A stretch of 64,000 bases of DNA, from the NCBI GenBank assembly GCA_900468065.1, contig UBTA01000008.1, positions 1-64,000 of the forward strand, given 5' to 3'. The DNA comes from Hyphomicrobiales bacterium. GTDB taxonomy: Bacteria > Pseudomonadota > Alphaproteobacteria > Rhizobiales > Rhizobiaceae. Positions within the stretch are counted from its first letter, which is position 1. Each line of letters opens with the position of its first letter. The notes beneath the pieces are model-generated. The model saw only the letters and a list, made by a program, of their open reading frames with translations. It searched no databases and was not told the origin of the DNA. The position numbers were made by a program, and so were the translations under genes. Below, piece by piece: positions 7,803 through 16,091 of this stretch.

Positions 7803-8147
7803 ATGATGATTCGTACATTGATACTGACGGCAGCCATGACGATGGCGACGGCAGCCGCAGGCTTCGCCGCCGAACCGATCGTCGGCAACTGGAAGACGGC
7901 CAGCGGCGAGACCGCCGTCATCGCATCCTGCGGCGGCAGCTATTGCATCACCTTGAAGACGGGCAAACATGCCGGAAAGCGCATCGGCAACCTGGCCGGT
8001 AACGGCGCCAGCTATTCTGGCGAGATCACGGACCCGAACAATGACAAGACCTATAGCGGCAATGCATCGATCAGCGGCGCTTCGCTGAAAATGCAGGGCT
8101 GCGTTCTCAAGATTCTCTGCAAATCGCAGACCTGGACACGGATGTAA
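7803..8147 (+). CDS. Exported DUF2147-type small protein
   Basis: A 114-residue protein with a signal peptide (residues 1-22, ending AAAGFAAEP) followed by a compact beta-rich domain. It starts GNWKTASGE, has two cysteine-containing turns (ASCGGSYC and QGCVLKILC) and ends SQTWTRM, which fits the DUF2147 layout (G.W.....G....I..C). The fold is thought to be lipocalin-like; no activity is established. GGGAGG at 7793-7798 places the start at the ATGATG at 7803/7806; an in-frame upstream extension would abolish the signal peptide. It carries the shared motif 92 bp upstream. Confidence 0.75.
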   Translation: MMIRTLILTAAMTMATAAAGFAAEPIVGNWKTASGETAVIASCGGSYCITLKTGKHAGKRIGNLAGNGASYSGEITDPNNDKTYSGNASISGASLKMQGCVLKILCKSQTWTRM

Positions 8148-8160
8148 TCCGAGCCGACCA

Positions 8161-8182
8161 TCCGGCGGGCATGCCCGCCGGA
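8161..8182. terminator. 22-bp perfect palindrome, likely terminator of the DUF2147 gene
   Basis: TCCGGCGGGCA followed directly by its exact complement TGCCCGCCGGA begins 14 bp after the DUF2147 stop codon. Only a weak T-rich flank (ATTTCT) follows. It could also serve a convergent minus-strand transcript. Confidence 0.5.
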
Positions 8183-8196
8183 GCCATTTCTGACAT

Positions 8197-8343
8197 TCAG
8201 CATCCATATCCGGTGTGCCGTTTGACCGGACAGTATCCTTTGGGCCGTCCCGTCTTCCGGCGCTTTTTGTTGCCGCCGGGCCATTCCCCGCATTCATCAA
8301 ACCTTTCCGAATAGTCATCCGCGCCCGGTGCTTTACCTGGCAT
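8197..8343 (-). CDS. Possible 48-aa basic, Cys-containing peptide
   Basis: From ATG 8341-8343 the frame reads MPGKAPGADDYSERFDECGE and continues with a basic Gly/Lys-rich part ending YGC. Composition looks protein-like (three cysteines, alternating charge) and the stop is just beyond the palindrome at 8161. There is no clear ribosome binding site, and GTG starts upstream are possible. I do not recognise it. The 357-bp gap 8148-8504 otherwise shows nothing I can support. Confidence 0.3.
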   Translation of the reverse strand: MPGKAPGADDYSERFDECGEWPGGNKKRRKTGRPKGYCPVKRHTGYGC

Positions 8344-8504
8344 GAGGCTGCCGGCTGGCACCACAACATATTTAAACGTGTGCGCAGATAACGAAGATGA
8401 ACGGGAGATGAACCGAGGTCTCAGGAAGAGTTCAGTTTGCCTGTGCGAAAAGGTCATCATCGAGTTGAACCCCGATCGACACACCAGACCAAACGGACAA
8501 AGCC

Positions 8505-8678
8505 ATGGACATTCTCGCCCGCCGCCTCACCATCATCAGCATGCTCATGGTCGTCTTCGCATTGACGCTCGCAGCTGCTGTCAGCGCCGATAGCCAGCGC
8601 CGCCGTCACCACTATGCCGGCTCGATTGCCGACTGCACCGTGCACACCACGAAGTTCTGCGAACAAGCCAAGCTCTAA
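8505..8678 (+). CDS. Small exported protein, 57 aa (first of a tandem pair)
   Basis: The ATG at 8505 opens 57 codons. Residues 1-28 are a textbook signal peptide: arginines at 6-7, a hydrophobic core and a site after AAAVSA. The mature part is only about 29 residues, starts DSQRRRHHYAG and holds two cysteines (IADC and KFC) that could form a disulfide. The family is not recognised. The next gene starts 12 bp after the stop and is exactly the same length, again with a signal peptide, suggesting one operon of secreted peptides. The ribosome binding site is weak (GGACAAAGCC). Confidence 0.55.
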   Translation: MDILARRLTIISMLMVVFALTLAAAVSADSQRRRHHYAGSIADCTVHTTKFCEQAKL

Positions 8679-8690
8679 GGATCAAAAACG

Positions 8691-8864
8691 ATGTTCTCCC
8701 TCGCCCATTCCGCAACCATCGCACTGCGCATGCTGACGCTCGCAGCCCTTTTGATGGCTCCGGTGGGTGCGCTTGCCTACAGCAAGGCCTCCGGCCTTGG
8801 GATCGGCAAACAGGGAGCCGGACTTGTCCTGTTCGTGACGCTGCAGCGCCAATCGATGATCTAA
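8691..8864 (+). CDS. Small exported or membrane peptide, 57 aa (second of a tandem pair)
   Basis: The ATG at 8691 follows AAGGATCAAAAACG and opens 57 codons. Residues 1-29 look like a signal peptide ending PVGALA. The remaining 28 residues are Gly-rich (SKASGLGIGKQGAG) followed by a short hydrophobic stretch (LVLFVTL), so it could instead stay in the membrane. It has no cysteine. It shares size, arrangement and export signal with its upstream neighbour but no obvious sequence. Function unknown. Confidence 0.5.
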   Translation: MFSLAHSATIALRMLTLAALLMAPVGALAYSKASGLGIGKQGAGLVLFVTLQRQSMI

Positions 8865-8907
8865 GGCTGCATCCAGCCTTCGCCCGCTTGCACATTTAAT
8901 CCCGGTA

Positions 8908-8932
8908 CCTTCCTATGGACCACCAAGGAAGG
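8908..8932 (+). promoter_or_regulatory. Hairpin that would mask the ynfA ribosome binding site
   Basis: CCTTCCT (8908-8914) is exactly complementary to AGGAAGG (8926-8932), which is the Shine-Dalgarno sequence of ynfA six bases before its ATG at 8939. The loop is 11 bases. An in-frame ATG at 8915 lies in the loop and would give an eight-residue extension. Confidence 0.4.
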
Positions 8933-8938
8933 AACGTC

Positions 8939-9265
8939 ATGCCCATCACTTCATTCGGTATTTACGCCCTTGCCGCCCTTGCGGAAATCGCTGGCTGCTT
9001 CGCCTTCTGGGCCTGGATGAAGCTGGACAAGCCGATCTGGTGGCTCATTCCCGGCATGGCAAGCCTCGCCCTGTTCGCCTGGCTTCTCACTCTGATTGAA
9101 ACGGCAGCAGCCGGACGCGCTTATGCCGCCTATGGCGGCATCTATATCGCCGCATCGCTCGCCTGGCTGTGGATCGTCGAGGGTGTCCGGCCTGATCGAT
9201 GGGATGCGACCGGCGTAGCCCTCGCCCTTGCCGGCACCGCCGTTATCCTCGGTGGACCGCGCTGA
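8939..9265 (+). CDS. ynfA: YnfA family (UPF0060) membrane protein
   Basis: 108 residues, the usual family length, with four membrane segments (about 4-24, 32-52, 60-80, 86-106). Family hallmarks are visible: [13 protein letters not shown] in the first helix, [12 protein letters not shown] in the third and [11 protein letters not shown] in the last loop. UPF0060 proteins are small inner-membrane proteins related in size and topology to SMR transporters; their substrate is unsettled. The start at 8939 is chosen for AAGGAAGG six bases upstream; the in-frame ATG at 8915 is less likely. The ribosome binding site lies in a predicted hairpin. Confidence 0.9.
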   Translation: MPITSFGIYALAALAEIAGCFAFWAWMKLDKPIWWLIPGMASLALFAWLLTLIETAAAGRAYAAYGGIYIAASLAWLWIVEGVRPDRWDATGVALALAGTAVILGGPR

Positions 9266-9342
9266 GCGGCTTTTCCTGAACTGCCGCCTGTGCATTCCAA
9301 TCTTGTCGTTTGCTTGTAAAAAACGGCATCCTATAATGCCGC

Positions 9343-10845
9343 ATGAACAATCGAATCTCTTCCCTCTCCGCCCTTTCCATCGCAACGCCCGACGTTTTCG
9401 AACCGCAGACGTTTGACGATCCGCTTGCCGCCGTGGACGCGCTCTCGGCGCTCTACGATCGCAATACGAAATTCCTGGTCGATGCCTTCACCGAGCTTGG
9501 CCGGACCGGAACGCCGGTCTCGCGCTACCGCGCCTGCTACCCGCAGGTCAGCATCGAGACCAGCAGCTTCAGCCATGTCGATTCGCGCCTGTCCTACGGC
9601 TATGTCAGCGCGCCGGGCGTCTACACGACCACCGTCACAAGGCCAAAACTGTTCCGGCATTATCTGAAGGAACAGCTTGGGCTTTTGATCCGCAGCCATG
9701 GCGTCGGCGTTACCGTATCCGAATCGACCACCCCGATCCCGCTGCATTTCGCATTCGGCGAAGGCGCCTATGTCGAAGCAGCAATGGCTGAGAATATCGA
9801 TATCCCGCTACGCGATCTGTTCGATACGCCGGACCTGACCACGACCGACGATGAGATCGCCAACGGCTCCTATGAACCCGGCCCTGGTGACCCCTCACCG
9901 CTGGCGCCGTTCACCGCCCAGCGTATCGATTATTCTCTGGCGCGGCTCAGCCACTATACGGCAACGAGCGCGACGCATTTCCAGAATTTCGTGCTGTTCA
10001 CCAACTACCAGTTCTATATCGACGAATTCTGCCTCTGGGCGCGGCAGCAGATGGTTGACGGCGGCAACGGCTATACCGCCTTTGTCGAGCCCGGAAACAT
10101 CACCACCCAGCCCGGATCGGACAAACCCGATTCGGACCTGACGCTCGCCCGCCTGCCGCAGATGCCCGCCTATCATCTGAAGAAGAAGGGCCATGGCGGC
10201 ATCACTGTCGTCAATATCGGCGTCGGACCTTCGAATGCCAAGACGATTACCGACCATATCGCCGTGCTGCGGCCGCATGCCTGGCTGATGCTTGGCCATT
10301 GTGCGGGCCTGCGCAACAGCCAGACGCTCGGCGACTATGTTCTTGCCCATGCCTATGTGCGCGAAGACCATGTGCTGGACGACGATTTGCCGGTCTGGAT
10401 CCCGATCCCGGCGCTCGCCGAAGTTCAGGTGGCGATGCAGGATGCGGTGGCTGAAGTGACTGGCTATGAGGGTTATGACCTGAAGCGGATCATGCGCACC
10501 GGCACCGTCGCCACCATCGACAACCGCAACTGGGAACTGCGCGACCAGCGCGGCCCGGTCAAGCGGCTGTCGCAATCACGCGCCATCGCGCTCGACATGG
10601 AATCGGCAACCATCGCTGCCAACGGCTTCCGCTTCCGCGTGCCCTACGGCACGCTGCTCTGCGTCTCCGACAAGCCGCTGCACGGGGAACTGAAACTGCC
10701 GGGTATGGCAACGGCCTTCTACAAGACGCAGGTCAGCCAGCATTTGCAGATCGGTATTCTGGCGCTACAGAAGCTTGCCGCGATGCCGCCCGAAAAGCTG
10801 CATTCGCGCAAGCTGCGCAGCTTCTTCGAAACCGCGTTCCAATAG
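9343..10845 (+). CDS. amn: AMP nucleosidase
   Basis: A 500-residue protein of normal length for Amn, which hydrolyses AMP to adenine and ribose 5-phosphate in the cytosol. The N-terminal half (to about 230) matches the Amn-specific regulatory domain (FVLFTNYQFYIDEF). The C-terminal half has the phosphorylase fold: TVVNIGVGPSNAKT, PHAWLMLGHCAGLRNSQ, LGDYVLAHAY, and the purine/ribose-site ALDMESATIAANG near residue 423. ATG 9343 has no strong ribosome binding site. The gene ends only three bases before the convergent flippase-like gene. Confidence 0.95.
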   Translation: MNNRISSLSALSIATPDVFEPQTFDDPLAAVDALSALYDRNTKFLVDAFTELGRTGTPVSRYRACYPQVSIETSSFSHVDSRLSYGYVSAPGVYTTTVTRPKLFRHYLKEQLGLLIRSHGVGVTVSESTTPIPLHFAFGEGAYVEAAMAENIDIPLRDLFDTPDLTTTDDEIANGSYEPGPGDPSPLAPFTAQRIDYSLARLSHYTATSATHFQNFVLFTNYQFYIDEFCLWARQQMVDGGNGYTAFVEPGNITTQPGSDKPDSDLTLARLPQMPAYHLKKKGHGGITVVNIGVGPSNAKTITDHIAVLRPHAWLMLGHCAGLRNSQTLGDYVLAHAYVREDHVLDDDLPVWIPIPALAEVQVAMQDAVAEVTGYEGYDLKRIMRTGTVATIDNRNWELRDQRGPVKRLSQSRAIALDMESATIAANGFRFRVPYGTLLCVSDKPLHGELKLPGMATAFYKTQVSQHLQIGILALQKLAAMPPEKLHSRKLRSFFETAFQ

Positions 10846-10848
10846 CCC

Positions 10849-11808
10849 TCAGCGGCGCGGCGAGAACAGAATCGACAAAAGCGTGCCGGCAACCGCCGAC
10901 ACGACGATCATCAGATGCGCATTGACGCTGGCGCTGGCCAAAAGGTCAAAGGCAGCGCCCTTGGCCGGTGCGCCGAACGAGATTGCGCCTGCCGTGATGC
11001 CAGCCGGATAGGTTCCGACACCTGCCGGTGCATGCACGGGTAGAACCGACGACAGTTCGCCGCCAAGCGCACCGCCGAAACAGGCGGCGAGCGGCAGGAC
11101 GCCCATGGTGGCCAGCACCCAGGCGAGCACCGCGACCTTCGTCGACCAGTTGAGAACGGTCATCAGCCATGCCCTGACGAATACCAGCGCATTTGCCGGC
11201 AATCCGGCTTCGACCTCGACCAGCAATTTGCCGAGTTTTTCCGGCAGGCGCCGCTGCAAAACGGCAAGGGCATGGCCTTTCAGCAGGAACAGCGCCAGCG
11301 GCGATACGAGAAAAAGCCCCCACAGCAACCAGCCGAGCGACTGGCTATTATCACGGCCGATGATCAGGCCGACGCCCGCAGCCGTAAACAGGGCGTGCAG
11401 ATCGAGTAGCCGCATGAGCAAGAGCGCCGAGGTGCTGCGCGTCAGGGGGACGGCAAATTCCGAGCGCATCAGGATCGGAAAGCTGGTCTCGCCCGCCCGG
11501 AAGGGCAGCATGATGTTGAGAAGATTATGAACCTGCGTGACGCGCAGCAATGCCAGGAAATGGCCGCGGGTTTCGTTGGGGAAATAGTCGTATATCCGGT
11601 AGCAGCGGATGAAATAGGTACCGACCAGAAGCAGAAGCGCCGACAGGACCGGAATGACGCCGATCCCGGCCCATTGCCGCAAGAGAACCGGCCAGCCCCA
11701 GAACCACTGGATGAAAGCCGCATAGGCTATGACGGTCACAAGGGAGACGGCGGTCATCCGGTTGCGGACAAGCCATGAGCCCCGGCTGGCATCCTCTCCT
11801 GCATTCAT
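10849..11808 (-). CDS. Flippase-like / lysylphosphatidylglycerol-synthase-type membrane protein (UPF0104)
   Basis: 319 residues with seven or eight membrane segments, no soluble domain and the family's conserved patches: YFIRCYRIYDYF, NLLNIMLPFRAGE, LLLMRLLDLHAL and the late LSSVLPVHAPAGVGTYPAG. Proteins of this class are related to the MprF flippase domain and are often paired with polyprenyl-phosphate glycosyltransferases. Here it is divergent from a GT2 gene across a gap of about 90 bp, so movement of a lipid-linked sugar across the inner membrane is a reasonable but unproved guess. The start is the ATG at 11806-11808. Confidence 0.8.
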   Translation of the reverse strand: MNAGEDASRGSWLVRNRMTAVSLVTVIAYAAFIQWFWGWPVLLRQWAGIGVIPVLSALLLLVGTYFIRCYRIYDYFPNETRGHFLALLRVTQVHNLLNIMLPFRAGETSFPILMRSEFAVPLTRSTSALLLMRLLDLHALFTAAGVGLIIGRDNSQSLGWLLWGLFLVSPLALFLLKGHALAVLQRRLPEKLGKLLVEVEAGLPANALVFVRAWLMTVLNWSTKVAVLAWVLATMGVLPLAACFGGALGGELSSVLPVHAPAGVGTYPAGITAGAISFGAPAKGAAFDLLASASVNAHLMIVVSAVAGTLLSILFSPRR

Positions 11809-11902
11809 ATATTTGGTACTTTCCTGTCCGGTGCTATGGCACGGCTGGTTATCACGATAACCCAGGCGAGAGAACCTGCAGCATTTTTAAAAGGCTTTGA
11901 TT

Positions 11903-12919
11903 TTGGATCCCATCTTGGAAGCAAACAGGACAGAGACCGACACTGTCCCGCCGGTCGAGTTGTCCGTCGTCGTGCCGATCTACAATGAAGAGGAAAGCGT
12001 CGGACCACTGGTTACCCGCATCCGGGAAGCCATGGCAAATTTCGACAAGCCTTGGGAACTCATTCTCGTCAATGATGGAAGCACCGACGGCACGCTGGTC
12101 AGCGCCCGCAAGGAACTGACGAGTGGCCTGCGGCTGAAGATCGTCGAGCTGCAGCGCAATTTCGGCCAGACCGCCGCCATGCAGGCCGGTATCGACCTGG
12201 CGTCCGGCAGATTGATCGCCACGCTCGACGGCGACCTCCAGAACGATCCGCGCGATATTCCGGCGATGGTCAAGGCAATCGAGGAACGTGAACTCGACCT
12301 GCTGGTCGGCTGGCGCAAGAACCGCCAGGATGGTCTTTTCCTGCGCAAGATTCCGTCCTGGTGCGCCAATTACCTGATCGGCAAGATCACTGGCGTGAAA
12401 CTGCACGACTACGGTTGCAGCCTGAAGATCTATCAGGCCTCGATCATCAAGCAAGTGAAGCTGATGGGCGAGATGCACCGCTTCATTCCGGCCTGGGTCG
12501 CAGGCGTGGTGCCGAGCAGCCGCATCGGCGAAATGCCGGTCACCCATCATGCCCGCCAGCACGGAACATCGAAATACGGGATTTCCCGTACCTTCCGGGT
12601 CATTCTCGACCTGCTCTCGGTGCTGTTCTTCATGCGCTACAAGGCGCGGCCGGGGCATTTCTTCGGGTCGATCGGACTTTTCGCCGGCGGTCTCAGCGCG
12701 CTGATCCTGTTCTACCTGTTCATCGACAAGTTCGTGTTCGGCAATGATATCGGCACAAGGCCGATGCTGATCGTCGGCGTCATGCTGTTCCTGTCCTCGG
12801 TCCAGCTGATCACCACCGGCATCCTCGCCGAAATGATGGCGCGGCTTTACTCCGGAGAGAACGATACACCGCCCTATATCGTGCGCAAAGTCTTCGATCA
12901 CGAAGGCTCGGGCACCTGA
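11903..12919 (+). CDS. GT2 glycosyltransferase with C-terminal membrane anchor (polyprenyl-phosphate sugar synthase type)
   Basis: 338 residues from a TTG start with AAAAGG eight bases upstream; an in-frame TTG at 11897 is too close to that site. Residues 15-230 form a GT-A domain: VVVPIYNEEESV, the DDGS-like VNDGSTDGT, the DxD-type LDGDLQNDPRD and the acceptor-side HHARQHGTSKYG. Two membrane helices follow (about 245-270 and 282-308). This is the layout of dolichol/undecaprenyl-phosphate glycosyltransferases (ArnC, GtrB) and of rhizobial RgtE, which makes dodecaprenyl-phosphate galacturonic acid. A GT39 gene 1.2 kb downstream would be the natural user of such a donor. Confidence 0.85.
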   Translation: MDPILEANRTETDTVPPVELSVVVPIYNEEESVGPLVTRIREAMANFDKPWELILVNDGSTDGTLVSARKELTSGLRLKIVELQRNFGQTAAMQAGIDLASGRLIATLDGDLQNDPRDIPAMVKAIEERELDLLVGWRKNRQDGLFLRKIPSWCANYLIGKITGVKLHDYGCSLKIYQASIIKQVKLMGEMHRFIPAWVAGVVPSSRIGEMPVTHHARQHGTSKYGISRTFRVILDLLSVLFFMRYKARPGHFFGSIGLFAGGLSALILFYLFIDKFVFGNDIGTRPMLIVGVMLFLSSVQLITTGILAEMMARLYSGENDTPPYIVRKVFDHEGSGT

Positions 12920-12927
12920 CACGACCG

Positions 12928-13842
12928 TCAAGCCGGGGTTAAATCCCCGGCACCGATCAGCAATTTGAGTTCGCCCGGATGAACCCGCAGGCTGACATCA
13001 CGGCCGATCGGCAGAAGCTCACCATCAATGACGCAATTGATCTTGTGGCGCGCCTTGGGGAAATGCAAGTCGACCGACGAAACGCTCATTTCGGTAATCA
13101 GCGGGCTTTCGCGGAATTTCCCGCGCAGGATATCGAATGTCAGCTTGGCGACGCCTGACGGTTTCAACGGCGGCGCGGTATAAAAGCCGAGATGACCGCC
13201 GGTGACATCATCGGCATACATCAGCGCATTTTGACCAAAGTGGTTGTTCGACACGGAGATGGCCGACACCTCGCGCGTCTCGCGAACGCCGTCAACCTCG
13301 AACTCAATCTCGAATTCCGGCGGATTGAACATCACGCCAACGGCAGCGCGCGTCGAGGCGCGGATTTTTCCGAGCCTCGACGCGAAGCTGTAGGATTCGC
13401 GGTAGCGCACCATGCGGGCATGCAGTCCCATGGAAAACTGGTGAACGAAGGCGCGGCCATCGGCACTGCCAATATCGGCATCGACAATTTTGCCTTCGGC
13501 CAGCACGTCCAGTACCTTCCAGATATCGAGCGGCAGTTTCAGGGCGCGGGCGAACAGGTTCATCGTTCCCGCCGGAACGATACCGAGCGGGATGCCGCTT
13601 TTCCAGGCGACGCCGGCCGCCGCCGAAATCGTGCCATCGCCACCGCCGGCAATCATCGCATCCAGATCATCGCGTTGCGCCGTCTTCTGTAGCGTCTCTT
13701 CCATCTCCGAACCGGCAACGACAGCGATTTCGATCTGGTGACCTGCCTCGCGAAAGACGTCTTCGACCCTGGCGCTGTAGGCTTCCATATCCGTCGTGCG
13801 AAAAGTTCCGCCGTCGCGATTGAAAATGGCTTTGATTTTCAT
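12928..13842 (-). CDS. Diacylglycerol kinase-like lipid kinase (DAGK_cat family)
   Basis: 304 residues, cytosolic or peripheral, with the ATP-binding signature GGGDGT at 66-71, PAGTMNLFARAL near 95-107 and the family's C-terminal beta domain (CVIDGELLPIG). Related proteins (YegS, DgkB, sphingosine kinases) phosphorylate lipid hydroxyls; the substrate cannot be read from sequence. AAGGA precedes the ATG at 13840-13842. It converges tail to tail with the GT2 gene (8 bp between stops) and shares a neighbourhood with flippase-like and GT39 genes, which points to membrane-lipid metabolism. Confidence 0.85.
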   Translation of the reverse strand: MKIKAIFNRDGGTFRTTDMEAYSARVEDVFREAGHQIEIAVVAGSEMEETLQKTAQRDDLDAMIAGGGDGTISAAAGVAWKSGIPLGIVPAGTMNLFARALKLPLDIWKVLDVLAEGKIVDADIGSADGRAFVHQFSMGLHARMVRYRESYSFASRLGKIRASTRAAVGVMFNPPEFEIEFEVDGVRETREVSAISVSNNHFGQNALMYADDVTGGHLGFYTAPPLKPSGVAKLTFDILRGKFRESPLITEMSVSSVDLHFPKARHKINCVIDGELLPIGRDVSLRVHPGELKLLIGAGDLTPA

Positions 13843-14120
13843 TGATTGTCCTTAACTGCATTGTGCAGGCCCTCTCTATATGGGACGGCGAAAGCGGATT
13901 TGCAGGGTGAATAGCAGACGATGGCAATTCTTCGCTGCGGCGCCGCACGGCTATCTCGACAAATAGCCAGCGCCTGTTGTTTACGGCTTCGCGTGTGGTA
14001 GAACCGCCGCGATCTCAGTGTAAAGGCCATTCCCCACATGACTGTTGCGACCTGCACCGCGACGATAGCGCGCCCGCTTCCAGATTTTTCCGTCTACCGT
14101 CGATTGGGGCAAGCGCAACC

Positions 14121-15626
14121 ATGAATCACTTCATCAAAACCCTGCAGGCGCGCCCGAACACGGTCATTCTGCTGATTGCGGTCTATTTTCTCATCAATCT
14201 GATCGCGCGTGTATCCCTGCCAAACTCTCTGGAGATGGATGAGGCCGGGCAGATTTTGATGAGCCAATGGTATGCTCTGGGATACGATACCCAGCCGCCA
14301 TTCTTCAACTGGGTACAACATCTGGTCATCGACGGAATCGGCCAGTCGCTGTTTGCGCTTAGCCTCGTCAAAAACCTGTTCCTGTTTTCGAGTTATGTCT
14401 TCTATTACCTCGCCGCCCGGCAGGTCCTGGCAAGCAAGGGCATCGCGGTCGCTGCAACGCTCGGTTTGCTGACCATTCCGGAAATCGGCTGGCTGGCACA
14501 ACGCGACCTCACCCATTCGAACGCCTCGCTTTTTGCCGCCTGCCTGTTTCTCTTCGGGCTGTTTCGCACGCTCGACCGGCCGACGATCACGAGCTATCTG
14601 GTGACCGGCATCGCTATCGGTATCGGCCTGATATCGAAGTATAATTTCTCGATTCTGTGTTTCTGCGCCTTCGTCGCCCTGCTGGCGAGCCCGGTGTATC
14701 GCCAGCGGATTTTCGACTGGCGCATTCTCGTTACCGCTGCCATGGCGCTGCTCATCGTCGCGCCGCATGGTCTTTGGCTCGTCCAGAATTTCGAGATCGC
14801 CTCGCATGACACCGTCACGAAGCTCGCGTCCGGCGGGCAGGATGGCGTGCTGTTGCAGATCGTGCGCGGGCTCTCTCAACTGCCCCTGACTATTTTGGCC
14901 TATGGCGCTCTGACCGTGGTGATCTTTGCTTCGGTTGCACGCGGGCGCTTCTGGCCTGCCCTGCGCGCCAGCAATTCGAAGACGCGGCTGGTCGAGGTCA
15001 TGCTCGCCGTCCTTCTGGTCTTCCTCTTGTTCCTGATCTTCTTCATGGGAACCGCGGAACTGAAAACCCGCTGGGTTTCACCGGTGCTGTTCATTCTGCC
15101 GCTCTATCTCTGCATGAAGCTCGATGCGTACGGGATAGACGACAGCGATTTTCTGAAGCGCTTCATTCCGGTCGTCCTGCTGCTGATGGTGCTTATTCCC
15201 GCATCGCTGGTGCTGCGGATCGTTGCGGCCGGAGCGATCAACGATCATCCGAAGCTAACCGTGCCCTATCAGCAGTTTTTCGAGGAGATTGTCCGCAAAC
15301 CGTCCATCACACCCGCGCTGGTGATTGCGGGGGATGCATTCTTGGCCGGGAATATCCGCATGCAGCTTGCCGATATTCCGGTCGATACCGAAACATACCC
15401 GCTCTACAGCCCGCCATTCGACTGGTCCGCGACCAAACCGATCCTGCTCGTCTGGCGCGCCAACGGCGACGACGGCGTCAAGGTTCCGCCAGAGGTGGAG
15501 AATCGCCTGAAGTTGCGGACCGGCATACTCCCACCACTGCAGCCACAGACGATCGCCCTGCCCTATCTCTATGGCAGCGATGGCGATCTCTTCCGCTTCG
15601 GCTATGCCTGGGTGATCAAGCCCTGA
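14121..15626 (+). CDS. GT39-family membrane glycosyltransferase (ArnT/Rgt-like)
   Basis: 501 residues with about ten membrane helices. After the first helix the periplasmic loop carries LEMDEAGQ and, further on, YDTQPPFFNW, the acidic and QPP motifs of lipid-sugar-dependent transferases (ArnT, PMT and the rhizobial GalA transferases RgtA-D). Such enzymes take a sugar from a polyprenyl-phosphate carrier and add it to lipid A or core sugars on the periplasmic face. The start at 14121 gives the usual short N-terminus; an upstream extension of 48 residues is poorly coding. It converges with the HxlR gene. Which sugar and acceptor are used is not visible. Confidence 0.8.
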   Translation: MNHFIKTLQARPNTVILLIAVYFLINLIARVSLPNSLEMDEAGQILMSQWYALGYDTQPPFFNWVQHLVIDGIGQSLFALSLVKNLFLFSSYVFYYLAARQVLASKGIAVAATLGLLTIPEIGWLAQRDLTHSNASLFAACLFLFGLFRTLDRPTITSYLVTGIAIGIGLISKYNFSILCFCAFVALLASPVYRQRIFDWRILVTAAMALLIVAPHGLWLVQNFEIASHDTVTKLASGGQDGVLLQIVRGLSQLPLTILAYGALTVVIFASVARGRFWPALRASNSKTRLVEVMLAVLLVFLLFLIFFMGTAELKTRWVSPVLFILPLYLCMKLDAYGIDDSDFLKRFIPVVLLLMVLIPASLVLRIVAAGAINDHPKLTVPYQQFFEEIVRKPSITPALVIAGDAFLAGNIRMQLADIPVDTETYPLYSPPFDWSATKPILLVWRANGDDGVKVPPEVENRLKLRTGILPPLQPQTIALPYLYGSDGDLFRFGYAWVIKP

Positions 15627-15642
15627 TCGATTTTCGGCAGAA

Positions 15643-15990
15643 TCATTCTGCCGCCTGCAGCATGATGTGCTCGTCGCCCCACAGCTTCATCGCCATGATC
15701 ACCGGCTCAAGGCTGCGGCCGCGCGGCGTCAGGCAGTAATCCACCCTTGGCGGAACGACGGCAAAGACCGTGCGCTCGACAAGGCCGTCCGCTTCCAGTT
15801 CCCGCAGCTGCTTGGTAAGCATGCGCTGGGTGACGCTCGTCAGACGGCGGCGGATTTCGTTGAAGCGCATCGTGCCGTCCAGGAGGTGATAGAGGATGAC
15901 GCCCTTCCATTTTCCATCGATCAGATGAAGGACGCCTTCGACCGGACAGCCGGGAGAACAGGTCAGGAGCTTGTGGCGAACACGCGGCAT
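15643..15990 (-). CDS. HxlR-family transcriptional regulator
   Basis: 115 residues, a single winged-helix domain with family marks: the N-terminal cysteine motif CSPGCPVEGVL, GKWKGVILYHL, RFNEIRRRL, TQRMLTKQLRELEADGLV in the recognition helix and PPRVDYCLTPRG in the wing. HxlR proteins are dimeric, often redox- or aldehyde-responsive repressors that control a divergent oxidoreductase. Here the gene is divergent from an alcohol-dehydrogenase-like gene across a gap of about 100 bp, which fits that pattern. AGGA lies before the ATG at 15988-15990. Confidence 0.9.
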   Translation of the reverse strand: MPRVRHKLLTCSPGCPVEGVLHLIDGKWKGVILYHLLDGTMRFNEIRRRLTSVTQRMLTKQLRELEADGLVERTVFAVVPPRVDYCLTPRGRSLEPVIMAMKLWGDEHIMLQAAE

Positions 15991-16091
15991 TCACGGTATC
16001 CTTTTGGGTACTATATACACTTGTTGTGCATTCTTGTGCTCCTGCAGCATAATGCGCATTTAGCTTCTGTTCAAACATGAAGGAGCCAGCC
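15991..16091. promoter_or_regulatory. Divergent promoter region of hxlR-like and oxidoreductase genes
   Basis: A 101-bp AT-rich spacer with a TACTATATACA stretch and repeated TTGTG/TGTGC words near 16004-16040. It must hold both promoters, and the HxlR protein probably binds here. I cannot define an exact operator; the sequence lacks a clear perfect dyad. Confidence 0.4.

Noticed and set aside
15991-16091. A defined HxlR operator
   Set aside because: The spacer is suggestive but I could not find a clean dyad; only the region is reported.
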